The notes under the pieces were generated by a model, which worked only from the letters and a program-made list of their open reading frames with translations, was not told the origin of the DNA and did no database searches. A stretch of 14,880 nucleotides of DNA from CAZKTF01 sp964555565. GTDB lineage: Bacteria; Planctomycetota; JAJSAM01; JAKLKS01. Numbering within the stretch: position 1 is the stretch's first letter; the number at the start of each line of letters is the position of its first letter. Both the position numbers and the translations under genes were made by a program. The stretch is taken from NCBI GenBank assembly GCA_964555565.1, contig CAZKTF010000075.1, positions 1 through 14,880 of the forward strand, read 5' to 3'. This document shows, one piece after another, positions 6,352-14,534 of this stretch.

Positions 6352-6950
6352 CGCAGGACCTCCCGGGGCACCAGGCCCCGCTTCATTCCGCTATCCAGGA
6401 TCGGATGCGTCCGGGACCTCCCAGGACGCCTGTTCATCGACGGACTCCCGGATCTCCACGAATGCGAATCCACCCGGAGGCGCTCTTCCGGGCGCGACGA
6501 CGCTCCCCATCGGCGAGGACCACGCCGGGTCGGGGGGATCGAAGCCCGGGGACGACGCGCGGCGAGCCGCGGGAGACGGTGGGACTCCGGGCGAACGGGC
6601 TGCAGGTTCCCGCCTCGGAGGCGGCCCCCCCGAGGCAGCCGCGCGGCCCCGGGCTCCAGGCGGTGGCCCGGCGGCAGGACGGCTTCCGGTCCGAGTCCGC
6701 TCTCGCCTCATGCACCCTACTAATGAAGCCCTCGAAGGGGGGAGGGTCGATCTTCCCACGGACTGTCAGAACGAAACCCTCCAGCGGATCGATCGCACAA
6801 CATCCTGTCGCAAGTGAACCCATGTAGAGAGCGATGGAAGAATCCACACGCTCTCCACAGGGATCCTCACACCCGGCGGAGGACGAGCAGAGCCCCGGGA
6901 GCCGGGTGATCCCGGCCGTCGTGTGCCCGTCGCGCAGGAGGGCTTCCCCC
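6352..6950. other. about 600 bp without a convincing gene
   Basis: Open frames exist on both strands, but their products are Arg/Pro/Gly-rich and look like chance readings of GC-rich DNA. The part nearest 6351 carries the ribosome site and presumably the promoter of the toxin unit; I could not pick a convincing -35/-10 pair. The stretch around 6715-6870 is visibly less GC-rich than its surroundings and could hold regulatory DNA or the remnant of a gene whose other end is lost in the gap. Confidence 0.5.
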
Positions 6951-7115
6951 GGGGGGGGGGGGGGGGGGGGCGCCCCCCCCCGGGTCCCCCGGGGCCCCCC
7001 AAAACTCCGCGCCCCCCGGCCCCCCCCCCCCCAAACAGGGGGACCNNNNNNNNNNGGCGCCCGCGGGGGGCCTCGCCCGGCGGCGGGGGGCCCCGGGGGG
7101 GGGGGGGGGGGGGGG
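6951..7115. other. scaffold gap with flanking homopolymer runs (unreliable sequence)
   Basis: Twenty G in a row (6951-6970), thirteen C (7020-7032), ten N (7046-7055) and twenty-one G (7095-7115), with further short G and C blocks between. This is low-quality sequence around an unresolved join rather than biology. Long G runs are a known artefact of two-colour sequencing chemistry. The distance and even the linkage between the two sides should not be trusted. Confidence 0.9.
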
Positions 7116-7194
7116 CGGCGATCCCTCCCGGGTTCCCGCGGGCGACCCTACAATGCGCGCCCCGCCGCACTCCGCACCCCGAACAGGAGGACCC

Positions 7195-7767
7195 ATGCCG
7201 GACGAAGGGCTGCACCGCCGCGAGCGGAGCCTCGAGTCGCGACTCCTCAAGACGCGCACCGTCACGCTCTTCGAGCCCGTGAGCCCCCGCGCCTCCCGGC
7301 GCGTGGTGACCTCCCTCCTCGTGCTGGAGGCGATGGACCCGGAGAAGCCGATCACGCTCCTCATCAACTCCCCGGGCGGGTCCGTGGACGACGGCTTCGC
7401 CATCTACGACACGCTCCGCTTCGTGCGCACGCCGGTGAGGACCGTGTGCGTGGGGCTCGCCGCCAGCGCCGCCACGGTGATCCTGCTGGCCGCCCCGAAG
7501 GGGAGCCGGTTCGCCCTCCCCCACACCCGCTTCCTCATCCACCAGCCCTCGGGGGGGGCCATCGGCCAGGCCTCCGACGTCGCCATCACCGCGAAGGAGA
7601 TCCTCAAAACCCGCGAGCAGATCAACCGCCTCCTCTCCGAGGAGACGGGCCAGCCGCTCGAGCGGGTCGAGCAGGACACCAACCGCGACTACTGGATGAA
7701 TTCCGACGAGGCGAAGAAGTACGGGCTCATCGACAAGGTCGTCAGGAGCAGCCGGGACCTCGGGTAG
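7195..7767 (+). CDS. clpP: ATP-dependent Clp protease proteolytic subunit (ClpP family)
   Basis: 190 residues from ATG 7195, chosen because AGGAGG (7185-7190) sits five bases upstream; an earlier in-frame ATG at 7153 has no such site. The ClpP fold is clear: LLINSPGGSVDDGFAIYDTL, the active-site Ser91 in VGLAASAATVILLAA, His116 in TRFLIHQPSGG, and Asp165 in TNRDYWMNSDEAKKYGLIDK, so the catalytic triad is complete. The length fits mature ClpP. The N-terminal strand reads RTVTLFEPVSPRAS rather than the common 'ifLgg.i', so this may be a second paralogue rather than the housekeeping copy. No ClpX, ClpA or trigger-factor gene is adjacent. It would form a tetradecameric barrel in the cytoplasm with a Clp ATPase. 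TACAAT at 7149-7154 could be a -10 box, but the -35 side falls in the unreliable region. Confidence 0.93.
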   Translation: MPDEGLHRRERSLESRLLKTRTVTLFEPVSPRASRRVVTSLLVLEAMDPEKPITLLINSPGGSVDDGFAIYDTLRFVRTPVRTVCVGLAASAATVILLAAPKGSRFALPHTRFLIHQPSGGAIGQASDVAITAKEILKTREQINRLLSEETGQPLERVEQDTNRDYWMNSDEAKKYGLIDKVVRSSRDLG

Positions 7768-7779
7768 CCCATGAACGGC

Positions 7780-7852
7780 GGGCGGGGTAGACCTCCCCGG
7801 GCTCGGCCCGCCACCGGCGGGCCTCGAAACCCCCGGGGACCCCCGCCCCTAC
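7780..7852 (+). repeat. 73-bp direct repeat, left copy
   Basis: Identical, base for base by my reading, to 10088-10160. It starts GGGCGGGGTAGACCTCCCC and ends ACCCCCGCCCCTAC, and includes the inverted pair GCCCGCCACCGGCGGGC. It lies 12 nt after the clpP stop. The two copies flank the hybrid kinase gene. Confidence 0.9.
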
Positions 7853-7967
7853 AACGGCCACGGCGGGCGGGGGCCCGCCGCAGCAACGGCGGGCGGCCCA
7901 AGGGTCGAACGCGCCTTCGGGACAGGCCAACGGCGGGCGACCCAAGGGTCGCCCCTACAACGGCGAC
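7853..7967. repeat. cluster of degenerate GGCGGGCG-type palindromic units
   Basis: AACGGC-led units recur at 7853, 7884, 7929 and 7958, each followed by a variant of GGCGGGCG. One unit contains a perfect hairpin, GGGCGACCC-AA-GGGTCGCCC (7935-7954). A decayed version, GGGCGGCCCAAGGGTCGAAC, is at 7891-7910. The zone fills the space between the convergent clpP and kinase genes. Confidence 0.7.
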
Positions 7968-7993
7968 GGCGGGCGGGGTAGACCCCGCCCGCC
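7968..7993. terminator. strong hairpin between convergent genes, possible bidirectional terminator
   Basis: Perfect 11-bp arms GGCGGGCGGGG / CCCCGCCCGCC around a TAGA loop. It ends eight bases beyond the stop codon of the kinase (8001) and lies downstream of clpP on the other strand. There is no T tract, so it may act as a barrier or mRNA-stabilising hairpin rather than a classical intrinsic terminator. It is built from the same bases as the repeat units beside it. Confidence 0.5.
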
Positions 7994-8000
7994 TTCGCCG

Positions 8001-9911
8001 CTACCTGTCCAGCACCTCCCGCACCTTCTGCGCGAGCGCCGCGGGGGCGAAGGGCTTCGGGAGGAAATCGGCGCCGGCGGGGAGCCCCTCCGAGCCGCCG
8101 AAGATCTCGTCGGAGTAGCCCGACATCACGAGGACGCGGGCCTCGGGGTGGAACTCGCGGAGGCGCTCCACGAGGACCCGGCCGTTCATCCGGGGCATGA
8201 CCATGTCGGTGAGGAGCAGGTGGATCGGGGTCTTCCGCTCGCGGGCGAGGGACAGGGCCTCCTCGCCGTCGCGCGTCTCGAGGACGCTGTACCCCGCCCC
8301 CTGGAGCACGGAACGGACCAGCGTGCGCACGAGGTCCTCGTCCTCGGCGAGGAGGACGGTCTCGGTGCCCCGCGAGGGCTCCGGCGCGCGTTCCCCGGGG
8401 ACCCGGGCCTCCTCCTCGACCTTCTCCACGAGGGGCAGGTAGACCAGGAACGTGGTCCCGCGGCCGGGCGCGGTCTCCACCGCCACGTGCCCCCCGCTCT
8501 GCACGACGATCCCCTCCACGGTGGCGAGCCCGAGGCCGCCGCCCCGGGAGGCGAAGGGCTCGAAGACGCGCGCCGCCGTCTCCGCGTCCATGCCGCCCCC
8601 CGTGTCGCTCACCGAGAGCCGCCCCCAGGCCCCGGGCGGCGGCACGGAGGGCCCCCCGCCGCGGCGCTCCTCGACGCGGACCGGCGCGGTCTCGATGACG
8701 AGGCGCCCGCCCGCGGGCATCGAGTCGCGGGCCTGGGCCGCGAGGTGGAGGAGCACCTGCTCCACCTGGCCGGGGTCCGCCATCACCGGCTGGAGGGCGG
8801 GGAAGAGGACCATCTCGAGCCGCACCCCGTCGCCCACGATCCGCTGGATCGCCCGGCTCGCGTCGCTCACCGCCCCGTTCAGGTTCATGACGCGCGGCTG
8901 GAGGGCCTGCCGGCGCCCGAAGGCCAGGAGCTGCCGCGTCAGGGTCTCGGCGCGGCGCCCGGCCTGGAGGATCTCGTCCGCGTGCGCGCGCGGCGGGCTC
9001 CCCTCGGGGAGCGCCTGCTGGAGCAGCTCCGCGTACCCGAGGACCCCGACCAGGAGGTTGTTGAAGTCGTGGGCCACGCCCCCGGCGAGGCGCGCGACGG
9101 CCTCCGTGTGCTGGGCCCGCCGGGCGCGCTCCTCGAGCTCGCGGAGATCGGTCACGTCCTCCGCAAAGGCCTCCCAGGCCCCCGCGAGGCCCGCGGGGTC
9201 GCACACCGACCGGCCGCTCAGGAGGACCGTGATCAGGGTCCCGTCCTTCCGCTTCCAGCGGACCTCCACCCGCCGGAACCCGCTCTCCCCGCGCGCCTCG
9301 TCCCGGAGGCGGTGGAGGTCGGCCTCGTCCTGGAAGACCTCCCGGCCGGGGTTGGCGGCGAGCAGCTCCTCGCGCGAGCCGTAGCCCAGCATCCGGATGA
9401 GCTCCGGGTTGGCCTCCACGAGCCACCCCTCCCCGTCGGCCATGAGGATGCCGACCGGGGCGCTCTCCACGATGGAGTGCCAGCGCTCCACCGCGCGGCG
9501 ACCGTCCTCGCGCGCGCCGGTGCGCTCGCGGCGGATGAGGGACTGCCGCAGTTCGCGATCCACGATCGGCACGAGCTTGAGGAGGTTGGTCTTGACGAGG
9601 AAGTCGTCGGCCCCCGCCTTCATCGCCTGGACGCCGACGTCCTCGCCCACCTTCCCGGACACGACGATCACGGGGAGATCGGGGCAGCGCTCCTTGACCA
9701 TCATGACGGCGCGGAAGCCGTCGAAGCGCGGGAGGACGAAGTCCACGACGGCGAGGTCGTAGGGGCCCTGCGCCAGCGCGGCCTCCAGCCCCTCCCCCGT
9801 CTCCGCGCGGCGGTCCTCGACGTCGAAGCCTCCGTGGCGGAGGACGCGCACGATCAGCGCGGCATCCTCGACGGAGTCCTCGACGACGAGCAGCCTCAAT
9901 CGGGCGGGCAT
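8001..9911 (-). CDS. hybrid sensor histidine kinase: receiver-PAS-HisKA-ATPase-receiver
   Basis: 636 residues from ATG 9911, with GGGAGG three bases upstream. An N-terminal receiver (5-125) has LLVVEDS and phospho-acceptor Asp57 (YDLAVVDFVLP). A PAS domain (143-255) carries SIVESAPVGILMADGEGWLV. The HisKA segment has His281 in ARLAGGVAHDFNNLLVGVLG. The ATPase domain follows (about 375-495), then a C-terminal receiver (517-636) with LLAEDED, Asp569 (LLTDMVMPRMNG) and Lys619 (FLPKPF). The protein has no membrane segment and should be cytoplasmic. Two oddities: the N-box reads LLHLAAQARDSMPAGG, with Gln393 where the family has the Mg-binding Asn; and the ATP lid is short (FEPFASRGGGLGLATV, lacking the usual TK..G.GTG). 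DTGGGM (Asp436) is intact. Kinase activity may be weak. No output regulator gene is adjacent; the 73-bp repeat flanks it on both sides. Confidence 0.92.
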   Translation of the reverse strand: MPARLRLLVVEDSVEDAALIVRVLRHGGFDVEDRRAETGEGLEAALAQGPYDLAVVDFVLPRFDGFRAVMMVKERCPDLPVIVVSGKVGEDVGVQAMKAGADDFLVKTNLLKLVPIVDRELRQSLIRRERTGAREDGRRAVERWHSIVESAPVGILMADGEGWLVEANPELIRMLGYGSREELLAANPGREVFQDEADLHRLRDEARGESGFRRVEVRWKRKDGTLITVLLSGRSVCDPAGLAGAWEAFAEDVTDLRELEERARRAQHTEAVARLAGGVAHDFNNLLVGVLGYAELLQQALPEGSPPRAHADEILQAGRRAETLTRQLLAFGRRQALQPRVMNLNGAVSDASRAIQRIVGDGVRLEMVLFPALQPVMADPGQVEQVLLHLAAQARDSMPAGGRLVIETAPVRVEERRGGGPSVPPPGAWGRLSVSDTGGGMDAETAARVFEPFASRGGGLGLATVEGIVVQSGGHVAVETAPGRGTTFLVYLPLVEKVEEEARVPGERAPEPSRGTETVLLAEDEDLVRTLVRSVLQGAGYSVLETRDGEEALSLARERKTPIHLLLTDMVMPRMNGRVLVERLREFHPEARVLVMSGYSDEIFGGSEGLPAGADFLPKPFAPAALAQKVREVLDR

Positions 9912-10156
9912 CGGCCTCCCGGAGGCGGATTCGGCAGCGGGAGGGGCAGATGACGGTCCCCCCCCCGGCGGACCCTTCCAGCCTCGTATCATCCATCGGT
10001 CGGAGGGGGATGTCGAGTTCAGCCCGGGCGCGAACCGCGGCCCCGGGGGCGGGGGGGGAAGGCCTCGTCCCTGCAAGGGCCACGGCCGGGCGGGGTAGAC
10101 CTCCCCGGGCTCGGCCCGCCACCGGCGGGCCTCGAAACCCCCGGGGACCCCCGCCC
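9912..10156. other. intergenic region upstream of the hybrid kinase
   Basis: 245 bp between the Ig-like lipoprotein stop and the kinase start. Most of its far side is the right copy of the 73-bp repeat. The near side holds the kinase ribosome site and short G runs (10049-10057). No gene or clear promoter was seen. Confidence 0.6.
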
Positions 10157-10160
10157 CTAC
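10088..10160 (+). repeat. 73-bp direct repeat, right copy
   Basis: Same sequence and orientation as 7780-7852. Its end, CCCCTAC, contains the TAG stop codon (10159-10157, minus strand) of the Ig-like lipoprotein gene, so the element begins exactly at, and may have supplied, the 3' end of that gene. Confidence 0.9.
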
Positions 10161-11947
10161 CAGCGGGGAGAGAACGGGATGGCCAGGTCGTCCACGACGT
10201 CGGGGGAGACGGGGTTCGGGAACTCGAAGAGGACCCGGAAGCGCACCCAGCGCATCCCCTCGATCTCGGCCGGGTTCGTCGTCCACCGGCTCCGGCGATC
10301 GGGGTCCGGTCCCCGGCCGTCCTCCCGGGCCGGGGCGCCCTGGAGCTCGACCAGGGGCGGGGCGCGGTAGGCCGGGGGCCTCAGGCGCGGCACCCCCCAG
10401 GACGGCGCGTCCGCCCCCGAGTCGATCCAGTTCGAGCGGGCGACGGCGCGCTCCCCGACCCCCACCACGCGCAGGTCCGGGGCGCCCGCGTGCACCGCCC
10501 CCGCCGGGGCGACGCGCCCGAGGACGACGGACCGGGGCCCCCCGGCGCCGGAGCCCTGGAGGACGACGCCCCCGCCGGCCACCCCGGCGAAGGAGACCTC
10601 CAGCAGCAGGTCGGTGCGCCCGTCGTAGGCGTAGGGCCGGCGGAAGGGCAGCGCGAACTCGTGCTCGGGGCCGCGGGCCGCCACCGCCCGGGGCCCCTCC
10701 GCGACGAGGACCGGGGGGGCGAGGAAGTTGAGGTCCCCCTCGGGGCCCGGCGTCCCCGCGGCGGGGCCCAGGCGAACCTCGGGGTCGAGGACCTCCCCCC
10801 GCCACGCGTCGGGGGCGCCGAGGAGGACGACGGCCGTGAGGGCGCGCGGCTCCTCCCCCAGGTCCTCGGCGGGGAGGAGGACCTGGATGCGTCCGCCCCG
10901 GGGGTCGAGCGCGAAGGGGTGGCCGCGGGGACCGGAGCGGACCTCGAGGGGGAGCGCCGCGGCGAGCCCCACGAGCACCCCCGGGGAGGCCGGGTCCGCC
11001 CAGGGGACCGTGGTCCCCCGGCGGTCCAGGCACGCGTCCCCCTCGAACTCCTCGAAGACCCAGGCCACGGGAGCCGCGGGACCCGCCACGTCCTCCTCCG
11101 CCGTGTCGAAGGCGACCGCGCGGGGGGAGTCCGCCGCGAGGGGGTTCCCCGCGACGTCGGCGACCGCGGGGCCCAGCTCGACGCGGACCGAGACGCCCGG
11201 GGGAAGACCGCCCTCGGGGATGAGCGTGGCGACCTCCCGGCGGCGGTCGAGGACCACGCGGAAGGAGACCTCCCGGCCCCCGGCCAGGATGCGCAGCGCC
11301 CCCGGCGCCGCGAAGGAGAGGGGGTCCATCCGCTCGGAGAAGCGGAGCAGGACCTCCGCCGCGGGGTCCGCGGCGCGCGCGCCGTCGGGGGGTTCGCTGC
11401 CGGCGAGGCGGGGGGGCAGGGGGTCGTCGCGCCTCCGCCCGGCCACGTCCACCGTGAGGCGCGCGTCCTCCCGGAGCGTCCCGCCCTCGCGCCCGCGCAG
11501 CGCGCGGAGGGAGGGGAGCCCCGCGACCGTCACCGCGAGCCGGGCCCCGGGGCGGAAGCCCCGCGGCGCCGAGGGGCGGAGCCGCACCTCGTTCCCCGCG
11601 ACCTCGACGTCCACCGGGACCGGCGCGTCCCCCCGCGTCTCGTCCACGACGCGCACGGCGCCCCGGGCGGAGACCGGGTCGGGCGTCCCCTCGAAGCGGA
11701 GCACGATCTCCCCGTCGCGGCGCACCCGGAGCGGACCGGCGAGGAGCGCGGGGTCCAGCGCGATCGCGGGGGAGCGCAGGGCCGAGCCGGACGCGTCGAA
11801 GTGGACGATGCCGTGGCCGTCCCCCCGGTCGTCCTTCGAGTGGAAGGAGAAGTCGCACCCCGTGGCGCACGCCGTGGCCAGCAGTGCCAGGAGCGCGGCG
11901 AGGCCGCGCCTCGCCGAGGCGACCCGGACGGTCCGCGGCTCCCTCAA
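10157..11947 (-). CDS. lipoprotein with bacterial Ig-like (Big_5-type) domains
   Basis: 596 residues if it starts at TTG 11947, the only reasonable in-frame start before the signal peptide; GGGAGGG lies 11 bases upstream. The N-terminus REPRTVRVASARRG is basic, followed by LAALLALLATAC and then ATGC, giving a lipobox at Cys27 (or Cys31); the protein is probably an outer-membrane or periplasmic lipoprotein. At least one domain of the Big_5 bacterial Ig-like type is visible: SEPPDGARAADPAAEVLLRF with SERMDPLSF, closing with VADVAGNPLAADSPRAVAF. A weaker, similar domain precedes it (RSPAIALDPA... to LTVDVAG). The remaining ~300 residues are beta-rich without a recognised motif. It ends in a beta-like tail, MRWVRFRVLFEFPNPVSPDV. 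Probably surface or structural. The gene is divergent from typA with 117 bp between starts, and its stop lies in the 73-bp repeat. Confidence 0.82.
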   Translation of the reverse strand: MREPRTVRVASARRGLAALLALLATACATGCDFSFHSKDDRGDGHGIVHFDASGSALRSPAIALDPALLAGPLRVRRDGEIVLRFEGTPDPVSARGAVRVVDETRGDAPVPVDVEVAGNEVRLRPSAPRGFRPGARLAVTVAGLPSLRALRGREGGTLREDARLTVDVAGRRRDDPLPPRLAGSEPPDGARAADPAAEVLLRFSERMDPLSFAAPGALRILAGGREVSFRVVLDRRREVATLIPEGGLPPGVSVRVELGPAVADVAGNPLAADSPRAVAFDTAEEDVAGPAAPVAWVFEEFEGDACLDRRGTTVPWADPASPGVLVGLAAALPLEVRSGPRGHPFALDPRGGRIQVLLPAEDLGEEPRALTAVVLLGAPDAWRGEVLDPEVRLGPAAGTPGPEGDLNFLAPPVLVAEGPRAVAARGPEHEFALPFRRPYAYDGRTDLLLEVSFAGVAGGGVVLQGSGAGGPRSVVLGRVAPAGAVHAGAPDLRVVGVGERAVARSNWIDSGADAPSWGVPRLRPPAYRAPPLVELQGAPAREDGRGPDPDRRSRWTTNPAEIEGMRWVRFRVLFEFPNPVSPDVVDDLAIPFSPRW

Positions 11948-12006
11948 GTTCGAGCGATCCCTCCCATCCTTGGAACCCCCGTAACCCTCGAATCTACCAC
12001 CATTTC

Positions 12007-12034
12007 TTGCCGGCGCCCCTCCCCGTGCGTACCT
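12007..12034 (+). promoter_or_regulatory. possible sigma70-like promoter of typA
   Basis: TTGCCG (12007-12012), 16 bp, GTACCT (12029-12034), 30 bp before the typA ATG. The -10 is poor, but the spacing equals that of the better promoter at 14654-14681, and both -10 boxes are followed by TTGC. Confidence 0.3.
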
Positions 12035-12064
12035 TGCTCCCCCCCCGGAATCCCCGGGGCCCCC

Positions 12065-13891
12065 ATGCCGGACAACCTCCACCTCCGCAACGTCGCGATC
12101 ATCGCGCACGTCGATCACGGCAAGACCACGCTCGTGGACAAGATGCTCCGCCAGGCGGGGATCTTCCGCGAGAACCAGCGCGTGGAGGAGTGCGTGATGG
12201 ACAGCAACGCGCTGGAGCGCGAGCGCGGCATCACGATCCTGGCCAAGAACTGCTCGGTCACCTACCGCGGGGTGAAGATCAACATCATCGACACCCCGGG
12301 GCACGCGGACTTCGGCGGCGAGGTGGAGCGGGTGCTCCGGATGGCCGACGGCTGCCTCCTGCTGGTGGACGCGGCGGAGGGGCCGATGCCGCAGACCCGC
12401 TTCGTGCTGCGCAAGGCCCTCGGGCACCACCTGAAGCCGGTGGTCGTGGTCAACAAGATCGACCGCCCGGCCGCGCGGGTGAAGGAGGTCGTGGACGAGG
12501 TCCTCGAGCTCTTCATGTCGCTCGGCGCGGACGACTCCCAGATCGACTACCCCGTCCTCTACGCCTCCGGGCGCGAGGGGACCTGCTCGCGGGACCCGGC
12601 GGGCCCCTTCCGCGACCTCCAGTCCCTGTTCGAGACGATCCTCGAGACCGTCCCCCCGCCCCCCGGCGACCCGGCGGCCCCGCTCCGGTTCCAGGTGGCC
12701 GCCATCGACTACAACGAGTTCATGGGCCGCATCGGCGTCGGGCGCGTCTACGCGGGGCGCATCCGCGAGGGGGACGAGGTCGCGGTCTGCCGCCGGGACG
12801 GTTCCGTCGTCCGCCGGCGCGTGACCGCCCTGTTCACCTTCACCGGGATCGGGCGGGAGCCCTCGAAGGAGGCGGCCGCGGGGGACATCGCGGCGGTGGC
12901 CGGCATCGAGGACGTGGACATCGGCGAGACCCTGGCCGACCCGGAGAACCCCGGGGCGCTCGAGGCCATCACCGTCGAGGAGCCGACCATCCGCATGGTG
13001 TTCGGCGTGAACGACGGGCCCATGGCCGGCCGCGAGGGCCGCTACGTCACCTCCCGCAACCTCCGCGAGCGCCTCGTGCGCGAGACCCTCTCCAACGTGG
13101 CGCTGCGCGTGGAGGACACGAGCGACCCGTCGCAGTTCTCCGTCTCGGGGCGCGGGGTCCTCCACCTGGGGGTCCTCGTGGAGACGATGCGCCGCGAGGG
13201 CTACGAGTTCGTGGTCGGGAAGCCCGTGCCGATCCTCCGCGAGGAGGAGGGGCAGAGGCTGGAGCCGCTGGAGCGCGTCATCGTGGACGCCCCGGAGGAG
13301 ACCTCGGGGCGCGTCGTCGAGATCTTCGGGCGGCGCCGCGGGGACCTGGAGCGGATGGAGCGGCGCGGGGACCGCGTCCACATGGAGTTCCTGGTCCCGT
13401 CGCGGGGCATGCTCGGGGTGCGCACGCGCATCCTCAACGCGACCCGCGGCGAGGGGGTGATGCACGCGAACTTCGAGGTCTACGGCCCCTTCCGCGGGGC
13501 CGTCCCGGGGCGCGGCGAGGGGGTGCAGGTCTCCATGGCCCCCGGGAAGGTCACCGGCTTCGCCCTCCAGGAGCTGCGGGACCGCGGCCCGTCCTTCGTG
13601 AAGCCCGGCGACGAGGTCTACCGGGGGATGGTCGTCGGGGAGCACTGCAAGGAGGGGGACATCACCGTCAACCCCACCCGCCTGAAGAAGCTCACCAACA
13701 TCCGCTCGGCCGGGGCGGAGCGGCTCGAGACCCTGCCGCCGCCGCGGGTCTTCGGCGTGGAGGAGGCCCTCGAGTACGTGGAGCCCGACGAGCTGGTCGA
13801 GGTGACCCCGGCCGCCATCCGCCTCCGCAAGCGCATCCTGAACGAGAAGGAGCGGAAGCGGCGGAAGGAGCCCGAGGTGACGGCGGGGTAG
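12065..13891 (+). CDS. typA: ribosome-associated GTPase TypA/BipA
   Basis: 608 residues, the usual length of the family, from ATG 12065 (MPDNLHLRNVAIIAHVDHGK). The ribosome site is weak. All GTPase motifs are present: G1 AHVDHGKTT (14-22), G2 RGITI (54-58), G3 DTPGH (76-80), G4 NKID (130-133) and a G5-like YASGREG. These are followed by the beta-barrel domain II (RVYAGRIREGDEV), the EF-G-like domains III and V (SGRGVLHLGVLVETMRREGY; RRGDLERMERRG) and the TypA-specific C-terminus (YRGMVVGEHCKEGDITVNPT, LKKLTNIRSAG). It is a translational GTPase binding the ribosome at the EF-G site, involved in 50S assembly and stress or cold adaptation. No truncation or missing key residue. The gene stands alone: divergent lipoprotein upstream, DUF2203 gene 226 bp downstream. 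Confidence 0.97.
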   Translation: MPDNLHLRNVAIIAHVDHGKTTLVDKMLRQAGIFRENQRVEECVMDSNALERERGITILAKNCSVTYRGVKINIIDTPGHADFGGEVERVLRMADGCLLLVDAAEGPMPQTRFVLRKALGHHLKPVVVVNKIDRPAARVKEVVDEVLELFMSLGADDSQIDYPVLYASGREGTCSRDPAGPFRDLQSLFETILETVPPPPGDPAAPLRFQVAAIDYNEFMGRIGVGRVYAGRIREGDEVAVCRRDGSVVRRRVTALFTFTGIGREPSKEAAAGDIAAVAGIEDVDIGETLADPENPGALEAITVEEPTIRMVFGVNDGPMAGREGRYVTSRNLRERLVRETLSNVALRVEDTSDPSQFSVSGRGVLHLGVLVETMRREGYEFVVGKPVPILREEEGQRLEPLERVIVDAPEETSGRVVEIFGRRRGDLERMERRGDRVHMEFLVPSRGMLGVRTRILNATRGEGVMHANFEVYGPFRGAVPGRGEGVQVSMAPGKVTGFALQELRDRGPSFVKPGDEVYRGMVVGEHCKEGDITVNPTRLKKLTNIRSAGAERLETLPPPRVFGVEEALEYVEPDELVEVTPAAIRLRKRILNEKERKRRKEPEVTAG

Positions 13892-14117
13892 GGCGGGGCC
13901 GCCATCCCTCGGCGCGCAAGGTAACGGTCGTATACCAGGCCCTGGGCCCCGAGCCCCGGGCACCGGGCTACGGCATGGCAACCACCCCCGCCGGGGCCCT
14001 GGAAGCGCCTGGCACGGGGTCCGGAGCCCGGGGCGTGTTTTTCCCCTCAAGCCCCCCCGGGGGCACGCCGATTGCACTTGTGGGCGGCACCAGCGCCACC
14101 TGACAAGAGGCATCACC

Positions 14118-14516
14118 ATGGCAGCCCGGATTTTCGAGCTGGACGAGGCGAACAGGATGCTCCCCCTCGTCCGGGTCATCGTCGAGGACGCCCACGAGTC
14201 CGCGCGGGACGTCCGCCGCCTCGCGGGCGTCGAGGGCTGCCCCGGCACCCGCCGCGCGATCCCCTCGCCCGAGGACCTCCCCGAGGACGCCTCCCGCCGC
14301 CTGGCGAACGTGCGGCGCTGCGTGGAGGAGCTCGAGGACCTCGGGGCCTACCTCCGCGACCCCGAGGAGGGGATCGTCGAGTGGTACGCCGAGGTGGACG
14401 GGGAGATCGTCTACCTCTCCTGGAAGCCCGGCGAGACGGAGGTCCGCTACTGGCACGGGCTCTTCACGGGTCCCCAGACCCGTCGCCCCCTCCCCCGCCG
14501 GGCGCCGGTGGGATAG
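14118..14516 (+). CDS. DUF2203 family protein
   Basis: 132 residues from ATG 14118, preceded by AAGAGG at a normal distance. It has the family pattern: RIFELDEANRMLPLVRVIVE near the start, a helical middle, then ELEDLGAYLRDPEEGIVEWY (Gly-x-x-x-Arg-Asp) and a C-terminal IVYLSWKPGETEVRYWHGLF ending in an Arg/Pro tail. This corresponds to the 'L..lG..vrD...GlvDf......vyLCW..GE..v.yWH' signature. The usual Cys of LCW is Ser here. Function is unknown in the family; it is small, soluble and cytoplasmic. It is downstream of typA in the same direction, but the 226-bp gap suggests its own transcription unit. Confidence 0.85.
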   Translation: MAARIFELDEANRMLPLVRVIVEDAHESARDVRRLAGVEGCPGTRRAIPSPEDLPEDASRRLANVRRCVEELEDLGAYLRDPEEGIVEWYAEVDGEIVYLSWKPGETEVRYWHGLFTGPQTRRPLPRRAPVG

Positions 14517-14534
14517 GGGCACGCCGGGCACGGA

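Noticed and set aside
3479..6723. Long plus-strand open frames opposite the large toxin gene (398 and 843 codons)
   Set aside because: Low-complexity shadow products. The minus strand has the recognisable pre-toxin and E5 domains and the proper overlaps.
6391..6847. Minus-strand frames upstream of the beta-sandwich gene
   Set aside because: No motif, Arg/Pro/Gly-rich composition, and plus-strand frames of equal length over the same bases; no reason to prefer any of them.
7853..7993. CRISPR-like array in the clpP-kinase gap
   Set aside because: Units are short, variable and palindromic, with no constant repeat and no spacers of even length; intergenic hairpin repeats explain them better.
8148..9953. 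Plus-strand 601-codon frame opposite the hybrid kinase
   Set aside because: Its His/Leu/Glu-rich product is a complement of kinase codons; all kinase motifs are on the minus strand.
9950..13891. A 1313-residue plus-strand fusion ending in TypA
   Set aside because: The upstream half is a shadow of the lipoprotein gene. TypA has its normal N-terminus (MPDNLHLRNVAIIAHVDHGK) at 12065.
10157..14248. A single 1363-residue minus-strand protein covering the typA region and the Ig-like lipoprotein
   Set aside because: The part opposite typA is shadow. The real gene starts at the TTG 11947 just before a lipoprotein signal sequence.
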